Source: an uncultured Lachnospiraceae bacterium (GTDB lineage: Bacteria > Bacillota > Clostridia > Lachnospirales > Lachnospiraceae). From it: DNA of 10,769 nucleotides. Below are positions 1 to 6,086 of the stretch, one piece after another. Below the pieces are notes generated by a model. The model made no database searches. It was not told where the DNA came from and was given only the letters and a program-made list of their open reading frames with translations. The DNA lies in NCBI GenBank assembly GCA_900549995.1, contig URQQ01000104.1:1-10769 (forward strand), given 5' to 3'. Position 1 is the stretch's first letter. Each line of letters begins with the position of its first letter. The position numbers and the translations under genes were made by a program.

Positions 1-128
1 TGTTCCACGTCTCAACCGATTACTTATTAGGGCTTTCCGGCAATGCTACCTTGGATATCTCGAACCTATCGGAAAAAGAAGTTCAGATTGTCTACGACCT
101 GGTACAGTACTTCCGAGACAAGAAATAA
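1..128 (+). CDS. Cro/CI (XRE)-family DNA-binding regulator, C-terminal end only
   Basis: The reading frame is open from base 3 to the TAA at 126-128 and gives the last 41 residues of a protein whose start lies outside the window. It begins FHVSTDYLLGLS, the typical end of a helix-turn-helix 3 (Cro/CI) domain, where the motif S-x-D-Y-L-L-G closes the last helix. A short charged tail follows, with SEKEVQIVYDLVQYFRDKK at the very end, probably a terminal helix. In this family such a protein is a small cytoplasmic repressor or activator, and the short tail suggests a protein of roughly 100 to 130 residues. Its target cannot be told. A small hairpin with a T run follows directly, so it is probably the last gene of its transcript. 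The family call is fairly sure although only the end is visible. Confidence 0.7.
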   Translation, partial: FHVSTDYLLGLSGNATLDISNLSEKEVQIVYDLVQYFRDKK

Positions 129-134
129 AGGGTT

Positions 135-154
135 GTCGGTTAATACCGATTTTT
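135..154 (+). terminator. Small terminator hairpin after the XRE-type gene
   Basis: TCGGT (136-140), loop TAAT, ACCGA (145-149), then five T (150-154). G135 can add a wobble pair with T150. The stem is short, but it lies 7 bases after the stop codon and has the right T run, so it is a plausible weak intrinsic terminator. Confidence 0.45.
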
Positions 155-168
155 AGTTCCTAAATTTC

Positions 169-230
169 AAAATAAGAATCCCCCATAGAATTCAGTGTTT
201 CTCAGCACTTGATATTCTGCGGGAGATTCT
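169..230 (-). terminator. Long stem-loop, likely terminator of the minus-strand membrane gene
   Basis: Bases 175-191 pair with 214-230 as a 17-position stem. Inside it, TCAGTG (192-197) can pair with CACT (206-209) plus GA (211-212) around an 8-base loop, with small bulges. Read on the minus strand, two of the three imperfect positions become G-U wobbles and one becomes a C-A mismatch. On the plus strand the same positions give only one wobble and two mismatches. The minus-strand RNA runs on into UAUUUU. Together these point to a transcript from the minus strand, ending about 60 bases after the stop of the membrane-protein gene at 291. Confidence 0.6.
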
Positions 231-290
231 TTCAGAAAACACTTCTCTATGATCACTTTGAGAATCTTCTCTTTGCATACTCAGACTTTT

Positions 291-675
291 TTAGAACCAC
301 GGGAGCGCCTGCATAACAACAGTCACCACAATCGTACAAACATCGTGCTGCTTCCATAACAGATATCAAATCCGGCAAATGTGGAATGTTTCAGTGCGAG
401 AATCCTGCCACAAATCCTCCAAGAATAATTCCCACACTGGCAAATATACTCGCATAAAACTGTGCTTCTGTGAAGTTCATGAAAAACCATGCAATCTGTT
501 TTGGCACAGAATCTAATATTCCACTAACCAAGTTTTTATAATCAAACGTCTGATTGAGCCCGCTCAATGCAGTTAAGCCAAAATGGAATCCAAGGCCTAT
601 CACGATACTGATTGCGAATCCTGCAAGAGATCCTGTCATCCTGTTCTTCCCCTGTAATTTTACTGTCTCACCCAT
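291..675 (-). pseudogene. Small integral membrane protein gene, broken by two frameshifts
   Basis: The gene starts at ATG 675-673 behind an excellent ribosome binding site (AGGAGG, five bases before ATG). The first open frame gives 94 residues with two hydrophobic segments, about residues 15-38 and 72-90, and stops at 391. The downstream sequence continues to look like the same protein in other frames: near 400 a shift gives ILALKHSTFAGFDICYGSS, and near 333 a second shift gives IVVTVVMQALPWF followed by TAA at 293-291. Each shift is explained by one missing base. The repaired product would have about 128 residues and a third membrane segment at its end. I do not recognise the family; a small transporter component is possible. 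A long terminator hairpin follows at 230-169. Either this is a recent pseudogene or the two shifts are sequencing errors. Confidence 0.55.
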
Positions 676-709
676 TTTTGCCTCCTATAAATAACATTCT
701 TCCATGTAG

Positions 710-915
710 TTACTGTAAAGCGTCGCATGTAATCTCTGCCGGACGCCCGGAACGCTGGATATCAAAAAGAGCTGCGTCAACACCACCTTGTTTATATTTA
801 GAGATGCACAGACGTACTGTCGCTGACTGCAAGTTTCTCAGTAATTTCAATAAAGGTCATACCATCTGTTGTCTTCCTCTGACAGGGCAAGATATGTTCT
901 CTTTATAGTATTCAT
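710..915 (-). pseudogene. IS630-type transposase, degraded N-terminal helix-turn-helix fragment
   Basis: On the minus strand, pieces in different frames line up as the DNA-binding N-terminus of an IS630/Tc1-mariner type transposase. They are MNTIKRTYLALSEED from ATG 915-913, then TFIEITEKLAVSDST, then QGGVDAALFDIQRSGRPAEI ending at a TAA at 712-710. The spacing and the R-S-G-R-P-A-E-I-T motif are typical of the linker after the first helix-turn-helix in these proteins. The stretch between the first and second pieces is shorter than in intact relatives, so there is an internal deletion as well as at least two frameshifts. The DDE catalytic domain is absent. It cannot be active. It lies 35 bases upstream of the broken membrane-protein gene. 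Confidence 0.7.
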
Positions 916-1040
916 CCTTTCTTAGATAACACTATTTTGCCACACATTATCCCAAAAAGATATATAGCGACTATTTAATTTATGATGTACTAGTTACAGT
1001 ATTTCGAACTATTTTTAAACCTGATTACAGTCAGGCTGAC

Positions 1041-1081
1041 AGAAAAAATACTCCGGCTGCTTTTCAGTAACCGGAGTATTT
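1041..1081 (-). terminator. Strong intrinsic terminator of the pnuC operon
   Basis: AAATACTCCGG (1046-1056) pairs perfectly with CCGGAGTATTT (1071-1081): an 11-bp stem with a 14-base loop. On the minus strand the stem is followed by a T-rich run (complement of 1041-1046). It lies 46 bases beyond the pnuC stop codon and closes the three-gene operon. A smaller inverted repeat, CCTGA/TCAGG, lies just beyond it at 1020-1035. Confidence 0.85.
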
Positions 1082-1126
1082 ATTTGGAAAGAATAATCTG
1101 TAAGGACTCTGAAAATAAGGGGTGCT

Positions 1127-1819
1127 TTAATGATTCTCGCTATTTTTCGCAGCAAGTTTTTTCCAGTTGTAATATCCGTACATGGAGTTGAATAAATAAG
1201 CAACCCACATCACAACCATTGTGACTGCAGAAGAGTCTTTTCCAATCAGGAGAATCCACATAATGACGGATACGACATTTACAATGATCCATAACAGCCA
1301 CTGTTCTGCGTAACGTGCAACCTGCATTATCAAGGCAATGACAGAGAAGACGGTTGACATGGCATCAATCAAAGCAAGCTGTCCGCCGAGATGAGTCAGA
1401 ATCTGCCAGTAGATGATAACGATCACAGCTGTGGCAATCAAAAGAATTACGATTTGTTTTGGCGTCAGAGCTTTCCCTTCCACTTCACCGCTTTCTTCAT
1501 CTTTATGTCTCGACCAAAGGTAGAAACCAACAAAGTTCATTGGAATGTAGTAAAAGGCATTTAACATGAATTCACCATATAAATGGTTATTAAATGTCAG
1601 ATAAGCGTAAATAGCGACATTGATCGTTGCAAAGAAATAAGTGCTTACTTTTCCTTTTGCGGCGAGAACAACTCCCAGAATTCCAGTGATTCCACTGATC
1701 AGAGCCAGTGTATTATCTCCCCAGATGACACTCAGTACAATCATAATAACAGTCGATAAAACCAGCCAGCATATTTCGAATTTACTCCAGCCTTTAAAAA
1801 AGTCTTTTACTTTACTCAT
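1127..1819 (-). CDS. pnuC: PnuC-family vitamin/nucleoside transporter
   Basis: Predicted 230-residue membrane protein of the PnuC family, which moves nicotinamide riboside, and in subfamilies thiamine, riboflavin or deoxynucleosides, across the cytoplasmic membrane by facilitated diffusion. I count seven or eight hydrophobic segments: about 16-33, 37-54, 60-77, 84-102, 121-141, 146-167, 170-190 and 194-214. The diagnostic helix pair is present: DAMSTVFSVIALIMQ followed by W174-x2-W177-x3-N181, the W-x-x-W-x-x-x-N substrate motif of the family. I chose the ATG at 1819 because GAAAGGA stands just upstream; an in-frame TTG 11 codons earlier (1852) has no such site. The gene begins 36 bases after the kinase gene and is last in the operon before a strong terminator. 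PnuC transport is driven by intracellular phosphorylation, which gives the neighbouring kinase a natural role. The family is secure; the substrate is not. Confidence 0.88.
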   Translation of the reverse strand: MSKVKDFFKGWSKFEICWLVLSTVIMIVLSVIWGDNTLALISGITGILGVVLAAKGKVSTYFFATINVAIYAYLTFNNHLYGEFMLNAFYYIPMNFVGFYLWSRHKDEESGEVEGKALTPKQIVILLIATAVIVIIYWQILTHLGGQLALIDAMSTVFSVIALIMQVARYAEQWLLWIIVNVVSVIMWILLIGKDSSAVTMVVMWVAYLFNSMYGYYNWKKLAAKNSENH

Positions 1820-1855
1820 GATTTGTTTCCTTTCTCTAAATGTTTTTTTCAAATT

Positions 1856-2758
1856 TTAATCTTGTTTTGCATCTTCAAATTCTTCCGTTGTAATGACAGG
1901 TCCTTTGACACTGACTACTTTCGCGGAAATCCGATTTGCCATGGCAATTGCTTCCGGAAATGAGTTCCCCATCGTTCGCATTGCAATGACAGCACCGATA
2001 TGGGAATCACCAGCACCAATCGTATCGACAACAGTTGCCTGTTTTGAAGGGACTAAGGTGTGAATTCCTTTTTCGAAAAGGTGTACCCCTTGTTTTCCCA
2101 ATGTGATTAAAACTGTATTTCCGGTTGATTTAGAAAGCATTTCTGCAGCCTGAGTGATATCGTCTGTATTTGTGGAAGTTACAGCTTCCAATTCATTCAG
2201 ATGCATGACTGGATGAAGTGCATACATACGTTTCGATTTTTCCGGATCAATATGAGTGATTCTTGGGCCGGGGGCATAATAAACGGTCAATTCTTGATTG
2301 GACTCCAGGAAATTTAAAATGGCATCACCGCCTTCTCCTTCTAATTCATATCCACTCACATAAACAGAGTCATAAGAATCTACAGGAAGGGCAGAAAACC
2401 ATTCCTCTTGAAAATGACATTCGATTCCGGGGACGGTTAAGAATGTCCGTTCTCCGTCTGCTTCTACCATGCAGAGACAGTATCCGTTATCAGAATCTTC
2501 GCAGTGGACAGGACTTTCGTGCCCCGCTTTTTTTAGTTCTTTGCGAATGAAATCCGCATACATTCCGGTTCCGATTGGCGCGAACAATGTGTAGTTTACA
2601 CCGAAATGTTTTAAAATGTCTGCTACATTATACGCACAGCCTCCAACCATCATGGATTGTCCCTTGGCATAGACATCTGTTCCGGATTTTGGGATCTGGT
2701 CAATTTCCATAACGATATCGAGCATAGCTGCACCAATTACGATACATCCTTTTCCCAT
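1856..2758 (-). CDS. PfkB-family (ribokinase-like) sugar or nucleoside kinase
   Basis: A 300-residue cytoplasmic ATP-dependent kinase of the ribokinase/PfkB fold, full length for the family. Visible landmarks are D14 near the N-terminus (substrate hydroxyl binding), the G39-G40-x-A-x-N44 motif of PfkB signature 1, the ATP-side T-L-G-K-Q-G strand near 218-223, and signature 2 D-T-I-G-A-G-D (245-251), in which D251 is the catalytic base. Usual members have T-G-A-G-D-A-F; here it is I-G-A-G-D-S-H, a mild variation that keeps the anion hole. The start ATG lies 22 bases inside the end of the upstream hydrolase gene, with GGGGG seven bases before it, so the two genes are probably translationally coupled. 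It resembles E. coli YegV in gene context. A likely role is to phosphorylate what PnuC brings in or what the hydrolase releases (ribose, a nucleoside or an analogue). The exact substrate is unknown. Confidence 0.88.
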   Translation of the reverse strand: MGKGCIVIGAAMLDIVMEIDQIPKSGTDVYAKGQSMMVGGCAYNVADILKHFGVNYTLFAPIGTGMYADFIRKELKKAGHESPVHCEDSDNGYCLCMVEADGERTFLTVPGIECHFQEEWFSALPVDSYDSVYVSGYELEGEGGDAILNFLESNQELTVYYAPGPRITHIDPEKSKRMYALHPVMHLNELEAVTSTNTDDITQAAEMLSKSTGNTVLITLGKQGVHLFEKGIHTLVPSKQATVVDTIGAGDSHIGAVIAMRTMGNSFPEAIAMANRISAKVVSVKGPVITTEEFEDAKQD

Positions 2759-3750
2759 TTGATTTGCCCCCTTTTTTTGATGATTGCATCTGCATATTTT
2801 GTAAAATCAATCTTGTTTGCCTTTTGGATCAAAGCAATATCTTTTTCAGGAATTTCGGATATTCCCTGAGCTGCTCCACAAATGGCAGCAGCCATTGCCC
2901 CGATCGTATCGGTATCACCACCTAAGTTTGCACAGAGTAACGCACATTTTCTAACATCAAAGCTGTAATAAGCAATTGCCAGAGCAGCAGGAACAGATTC
3001 AGAAGTATTTACACCTGCTCCGACAACATTGTATAAATTTTCTAAAAATGCAGTTTCATCATCTGCGTAAGCTTGTGCCAGACGGACACCAAGCTTTGTT
3101 CTTGCTCCCAAAGACGGACTGGGAGTAGAAGCGCCAAGATTCATTGCGTATTTTTCTACGGAAAGCGCATCTTCGATCATTTTTTCGCGATCATTGTGTT
3201 CCAGCGCAGAGGCAACTGCCATCGCGATCATAGAAGCACCGGCAATCGTAATATCACTTGTATGTGTCACGCTGGATACTGCTGCAACGTAGCGACATAA
3301 CTCTTCTTTTTGTGTTGTGGAAAATAATGTCCCGATCGGTGCAATCCGCATTGCAGCACCGTTGGATACGGATTCATCCGAGAATTCCTTGGCACTTTTT
3401 CCTTCCTGGAAAAGTTTCAAAGCAACTTTTGATGTTGGACCTAAAATATTATTTTCAAAAGCATGTACCTTTTCGGCCCAGTCTAAAATGTGTGTGGCAA
3501 TACTTTGACTATTCGGAACAAAATCTGTTTCTATTAAGCTGTCCAAGATAGTCAATGCCTGGCTTGTGTCATCGGTAAACTGACCTGCTTTGTACTGATA
3601 GGAAATGATATTTTCCGGGCAGCCATCTAAAAAGTCTGTGATTTTACCGTAATATTCCAGGCAACGTTTCCGACTCCACAATTCTGGCGGCATTCCCATC
3701 GCATCGCCGATTGCCATTCCATATAAGGTACCTAATACGTGGTTCTTCAT
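2737..3750 (-). CDS. ADP-ribosylglycohydrolase-family enzyme (DraG/ARH/YegU type)
   Basis: A 337-residue protein with the full metal-binding set of the ADP-ribosylglycohydrolase family. G-D-A-M-G at 15-19, T59-D-D-T62 and the C-terminal G-G-D-T-D-T at 277-282 together hold the two Mg ions in known members. N-G-A-A-M-R-I-A-P-I-G and S-V-T-H-T-S lie between them. DraG and ARH enzymes remove ADP-ribose from arginine or other side chains; relatives such as YegU in nucleoside clusters may instead cut a small N-glycoside. The ATG at 3750 is chosen because AAAGGGG precedes it at good spacing; a GTG seven codons earlier (3771) would lie at the promoter start point and has no ribosome binding site. 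It is the first gene of the operon and its end overlaps the kinase gene. No DraT-like transferase or dinitrogenase gene is nearby, which argues against the nitrogenase-regulating role. Confidence 0.88.
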   Translation of the reverse strand: MKNHVLGTLYGMAIGDAMGMPPELWSRKRCLEYYGKITDFLDGCPENIISYQYKAGQFTDDTSQALTILDSLIETDFVPNSQSIATHILDWAEKVHAFENNILGPTSKVALKLFQEGKSAKEFSDESVSNGAAMRIAPIGTLFSTTQKEELCRYVAAVSSVTHTSDITIAGASMIAMAVASALEHNDREKMIEDALSVEKYAMNLGASTPSPSLGARTKLGVRLAQAYADDETAFLENLYNVVGAGVNTSESVPAALAIAYYSFDVRKCALLCANLGGDTDTIGAMAAAICGAAQGISEIPEKDIALIQKANKIDFTKYADAIIKKRGQIKWEKDVS

Positions 3751-3769
3751 GTTATTACATCCCCTTTCC

Positions 3770-3785
3770 ACTTGTTATAATAAGT
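3770..3785. promoter_or_regulatory. Operator copy 1 for the GntR regulator
   Basis: ACTTGTTATAATAAGT is a 16-bp near-palindrome, with one mismatched base pair between half-sites, and covers the -10 box of the minus-strand operon. Fifteen of its bases recur exactly at 3844-3858. Short AT-rich palindromes of this kind, at the promoter they control, are usual for HutC-type GntR regulators. Binding by the adjacent regulator is inferred. Confidence 0.65.
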
Positions 3786-3805
3786 TAAAGTCTGGGAAAA
3801 TACAA
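3777..3805 (-). promoter_or_regulatory. Promoter of the hydrolase-kinase-pnuC operon
   Basis: On the minus strand TTGTAT (3805-3800), a 17-base spacer, then TATTAT (3782-3777). Transcription would start near 3770, leaving about 20 bases before the ATG at 3750, which fits the ribosome binding site. The -10 box lies inside operator copy 1, so a bound GntR protein would block polymerase. Confidence 0.65.
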
Positions 3806-3843
3806 TTCATAAAATCCACAAAAAATCAAGAGAAAATTTGTTG

Positions 3844-3858
3844 ACTTGTTATAATAAG
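3844..3858. promoter_or_regulatory. Operator copy 2 for the GntR regulator
   Basis: ACTTGTTATAATAAG is an exact repeat of 3770-3784, in the same orientation, 74 bp away (about seven helical turns, so on the same DNA face). It ends 4 bp before the -35 box of the GntR gene and would allow autoregulation. The pair could also be bridged by looping. Confidence 0.65.
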
Positions 3859-3862
3859 CGGT

Positions 3863-3891
3863 TTGAAATGATATCTTTTTTGGAGTATAAT
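3863..3891 (+). promoter_or_regulatory. Promoter of the GntR regulator gene
   Basis: TTGAAA (3863-3868), a 17-base spacer and a consensus TATAAT (3886-3891). Start of transcription is expected near 3898, just ahead of the AGGAGG ribosome binding site at 3906-3911. Confidence 0.7.
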
Positions 3892-3918
3892 GATAGATAC
3901 AGGGCAGGAGGAATTTGT

Positions 3919-4641
3919 ATGAAAAAAACACCAAAGTACGCACAGATAGAAGCGGAACTGATCGCACAGATAGAATCAGGAAAACTTGCTCCGGGAGCAG
4001 AGCTTCCAAGTGAATCCGATTTGATCGAATGTTATGATGTAAGTCGTGTAACAGTCCGTCGTGCAATTGATGAGTTGTATCATCAAGGATATGTTGAAAA
4101 AATGCAGGGAAAAAGAGCGTGTGTCAAAGAAAAAGTAAAACTTCAGGAATTGACTTCGGTTTCCAGTTATACAGAAGAAATCATCCGACAAGGGATGACA
4201 CCCTCTCGTGAATTATTGTCATCCGGACTTCGTGTCTGCACGAAGGAAGAGGCAGAACAACTCGGGTTAAAAAAAGCGGATCCGGTTTTTTTTATGGAGC
4301 GAATTTATTTTGCGGATGGATCTCCATTGTGTTTTACAAGTACAGTGCTGCCTTATCAATTATTCAGAGAGATTGAAACCTATGATTTTGAACAAAATTC
4401 CCTGTACCAGATTTTGGAGGAACGGTATCATATCCAGATTACCACGACTTCTTTGAAATTAAAAGCTGTCTCTGCATACGGAAATATCTCCAAATCTTTG
4501 AATGTAGAAGAGGATACGCCGCTGTTATATTCTGACGGTATTACATATGGGATTCAGAAAGATCAGGAAGTACCGATTGAGCTGTTTCAAAACTATTATT
4601 TGACCAGCCGGTTCGAATATTCGCTGATTCAACGTCGATAA
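3919..4641 (+). CDS. GntR-family (HutC/UTRA type) transcriptional regulator
   Basis: A 240-residue cytoplasmic repressor. Residues about 5-70 form the GntR winged helix-turn-helix, with the characteristic L-P-S-E-S-D-L and V-S-R-V-T-V-R-R-A-I-D-E-L recognition region. Residues about 90-235 are a UTRA effector domain, seen in its ending with an E-L-F-Q-N-Y-Y-L segment close to the usual family ending. UTRA domains bind small phosphosugars, amino acids or nucleoside-like ligands. The start at ATG 3919 follows AGGAGGA at seven bases; the same frame is open further upstream, but that lies across the promoter. The gene is divergent from the hydrolase-kinase-pnuC operon and two copies of a palindrome lie between them, so it most likely represses both that operon and itself until its ligand appears. 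In E. coli the comparable regulator is YegW. Family call secure, ligand unknown. Confidence 0.9.
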   Translation: MKKTPKYAQIEAELIAQIESGKLAPGAELPSESDLIECYDVSRVTVRRAIDELYHQGYVEKMQGKRACVKEKVKLQELTSVSSYTEEIIRQGMTPSRELLSSGLRVCTKEEAEQLGLKKADPVFFMERIYFADGSPLCFTSTVLPYQLFREIETYDFEQNSLYQILEERYHIQITTTSLKLKAVSAYGNISKSLNVEEDTPLLYSDGITYGIQKDQEVPIELFQNYYLTSRFEYSLIQRR

Positions 4642-4734
4642 CAATGTCGGTTTATAGATGTAAAGATATTGCTCCTGTACAAATTGGAAAAATGGAGTTA
4701 AAATTTGGTGAAAGCATTAGAAGGAGGTCGTGAT

Positions 4735-5555
4735 ATTCAAAATTTTGATTTTTATTCACCTACATACTTTGCGTTTGGAAAAGGCAAAGAGAACGAAGTG
4801 GGAACACTTGTAAAACGATTCGGCGGGACAAAAGTACTGCTAATGGAGCTTATGACAGTGTTGTAAGATCATTGAATAACGCCGGAATTCCATTTGTAGA
4901 ATTGGGTGGGGTAAAACCGAACCCAAGAAGCGGACTTGTATATGAAGGGATTGATCTTTACCGCAGAGAAGGAGTTGACTTTATTCTTGCAGTTGGAGGC
5001 AGAAGTTCGATAGACTCTGCAAAAGCAATTGCACTGGGGGGTGCCTTATGCTGGAGATTTCTGGGATTTCTATGAGACAGATCGTATCGTCACAGAAGCG
5101 CTTCCGGTTGGAACCGTTTTAACAATTGCAGCAGCAGGCAGTGAAGGTTCAAGTGGTTCCGTGATCACAAACGAAGAGAGTCTTTTGAAATGGTCTGCAG
5201 GCGGTGACGCGACCGTCCGAAATTCTCTGTATTGAATCCAGAGTATACATGTACACTGGGGGCATATCAGACAGCCTGTGGTATTACAGACATTTTAGTT
5301 CATGTTATAGAGCGTTATTTTACAAACACAAGACATGTTGAGACAACAGACCGTGTGTGTGAAGCTATTATGACCAGTGTGATCACAGAGGCTTCGAAGG
5401 TGATGGCAAATCTTCAGGATTATGAGACCCGTGCCAATATTATGTAGGCTGGAATGATCGCACATAATAACATAGCAGGTGTAGGAAGAGAAAAGGATTG
5501 GGCAACACATGATATTGAACATACAGGGAACGTTCTATCTGAATTTGCAGCATAA
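4735..5555 (+). pseudogene. Iron-containing alcohol dehydrogenase (BdhA/YqhD-like), decayed
   Basis: Fragments in several frames reconstruct a butanol-dehydrogenase-like iron alcohol dehydrogenase, an enzyme reducing aldehydes with NAD(P)H. A good ribosome binding site (AGGAGG, 4722-4727) leads to QNFDFYSPTYFAFGKG, but the expected ATG is ATT (4735). Lesions in order: loss of about 30 bases after KVLL near 4845, where the glycine-rich loop should be; one extra G in a run of six (5036-5041), after which the frame gives VPYAGDFWDFYET; a shift near 5212 before NPEYTCTLGAYQTACGITD; TAG for an expected Trp (5445-5447); and loss of the C-terminal part after GREKDWATHDIEH. The nucleotide motif reads GGRSSIDSAK instead of GGGS. 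Two metal ligands (Asp and His of G-I-T-D-I-L-V-H) survive. About 385 residues would be normal; this gene cannot make enzyme. Confidence 0.85.
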
Positions 5556-5587
5556 GAGGGGGATGTTAAAACCCCCCCCCCAAAAAG

Positions 5588-5624
5588 AAAAATCGCTGAG
5601 GTCGTGAAACTTCAGCGATTTTTT
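5588..5624. terminator. Strong hairpin with T run at the left IS boundary
   Basis: AAAAATCGCTGA (5588-5599) pairs perfectly with TCAGCGATTTTT (5612-5623) over a 12-base loop. The A-rich left arm and T-rich right arm make it terminator-like on both strands. It stands after the dehydrogenase pseudogene and 14 bases before the first transposase ATG, a usual place for an IS end to insulate the transposase from outside transcription. A run of ten C precedes it at 5572-5581. Confidence 0.75.
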
Positions 5625-5637
5625 GGTATAATTAATT

Positions 5638-5966
5638 ATGTTACTAACTAAAAATACCAATACTAATTATACCCTACGGCAGTTGAAATTGTCATTGGAA
5701 ATCGAAAAATTAATTGACATTTCTGATCCAGTGTACACTTTCTGCGAGGTTATGGATCGCATCGACCTATCAAGATATTTTGCAGAGAAAGAAAACAAAA
5801 CAGGCCGTCCAGAATGTGATAAGCACAAACTCCTCAAAGCGATACTCTTTGCTTTCATGGAACACGGATCTGTTTTCTGCTGGAAACGGAAAGGCTCTGC
5901 AGAAACGATATCCGATATCTGTATCTTCTTGATGGCATGAAGGCTCCCTCCTTTGCTACTTTATAA
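5638..5966 (+). pseudogene. IS1182-like transposase, N-terminal fragment
   Basis: The first frame (to the TGA at 5938-5940) begins MLLTKNTNTNYTLRQLKL and contains G-R-P-E-C-D-K-H-K-L-L-K-A-I-L-F-A-F-M-E-H-G. This is the DUF772-type N-terminal domain of an IS1182-family transposase, in which the G-R-P-x-y-x-x-x-x-L-L-K motif is general. A one-base shift near 5875 moves the continuation (RNDIRYLYLLDGMKAPSFAT) into the next frame, which stops at TAA 5964-5966. After that the expected sequence of this family is gone, so the rest of the gene, including all DDE residues, has been lost. Intact relatives have about 450 to 550 residues; about 108 remain. No ribosome binding site is visible before the ATG. 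Confidence 0.75.
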
Positions 5967-6086
5967 CTTCTCGGAATCTTCAGCCCTGATTTTATAAGGC
6001 TTTTTGACTCCATCTCAAAAAAATCACCCACTTCTTTTGCAAAAACACTTGACAAATCGCTCAAAATTTGCGGCGAAGCCGATTGA

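Noticed and set aside
253..357. A 34-codon minus-strand ORF beginning MEAARCLYDCGDCC
   Set aside because: It has no ribosome binding site and lies in another frame over the end of the membrane-protein pseudogene, which explains this DNA better.
1127..1852. Longer PnuC start at the TTG at 1852
   Set aside because: The extra 11 residues cover the ribosome binding site of the ATG at 1819 and are charged and unlike the family N-terminus.
2737..3750. Reading the DraG-like protein as a nitrogenase regulator or as the antitoxin/immunity part of an ADP-ribosylating toxin pair
   Set aside because: No DraT, nitrogenase or ADP-ribosyltransferase gene is nearby; the kinase, PnuC and UTRA regulator point to small-molecule metabolism.
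4642..4734. Search for a terminator or promoter between the GntR gene and the dehydrogenase remnant
   Set aside because: No stable hairpin with a T run and no convincing -35/-10 pair was seen; only the AGGAGG site at 4722 is clear.
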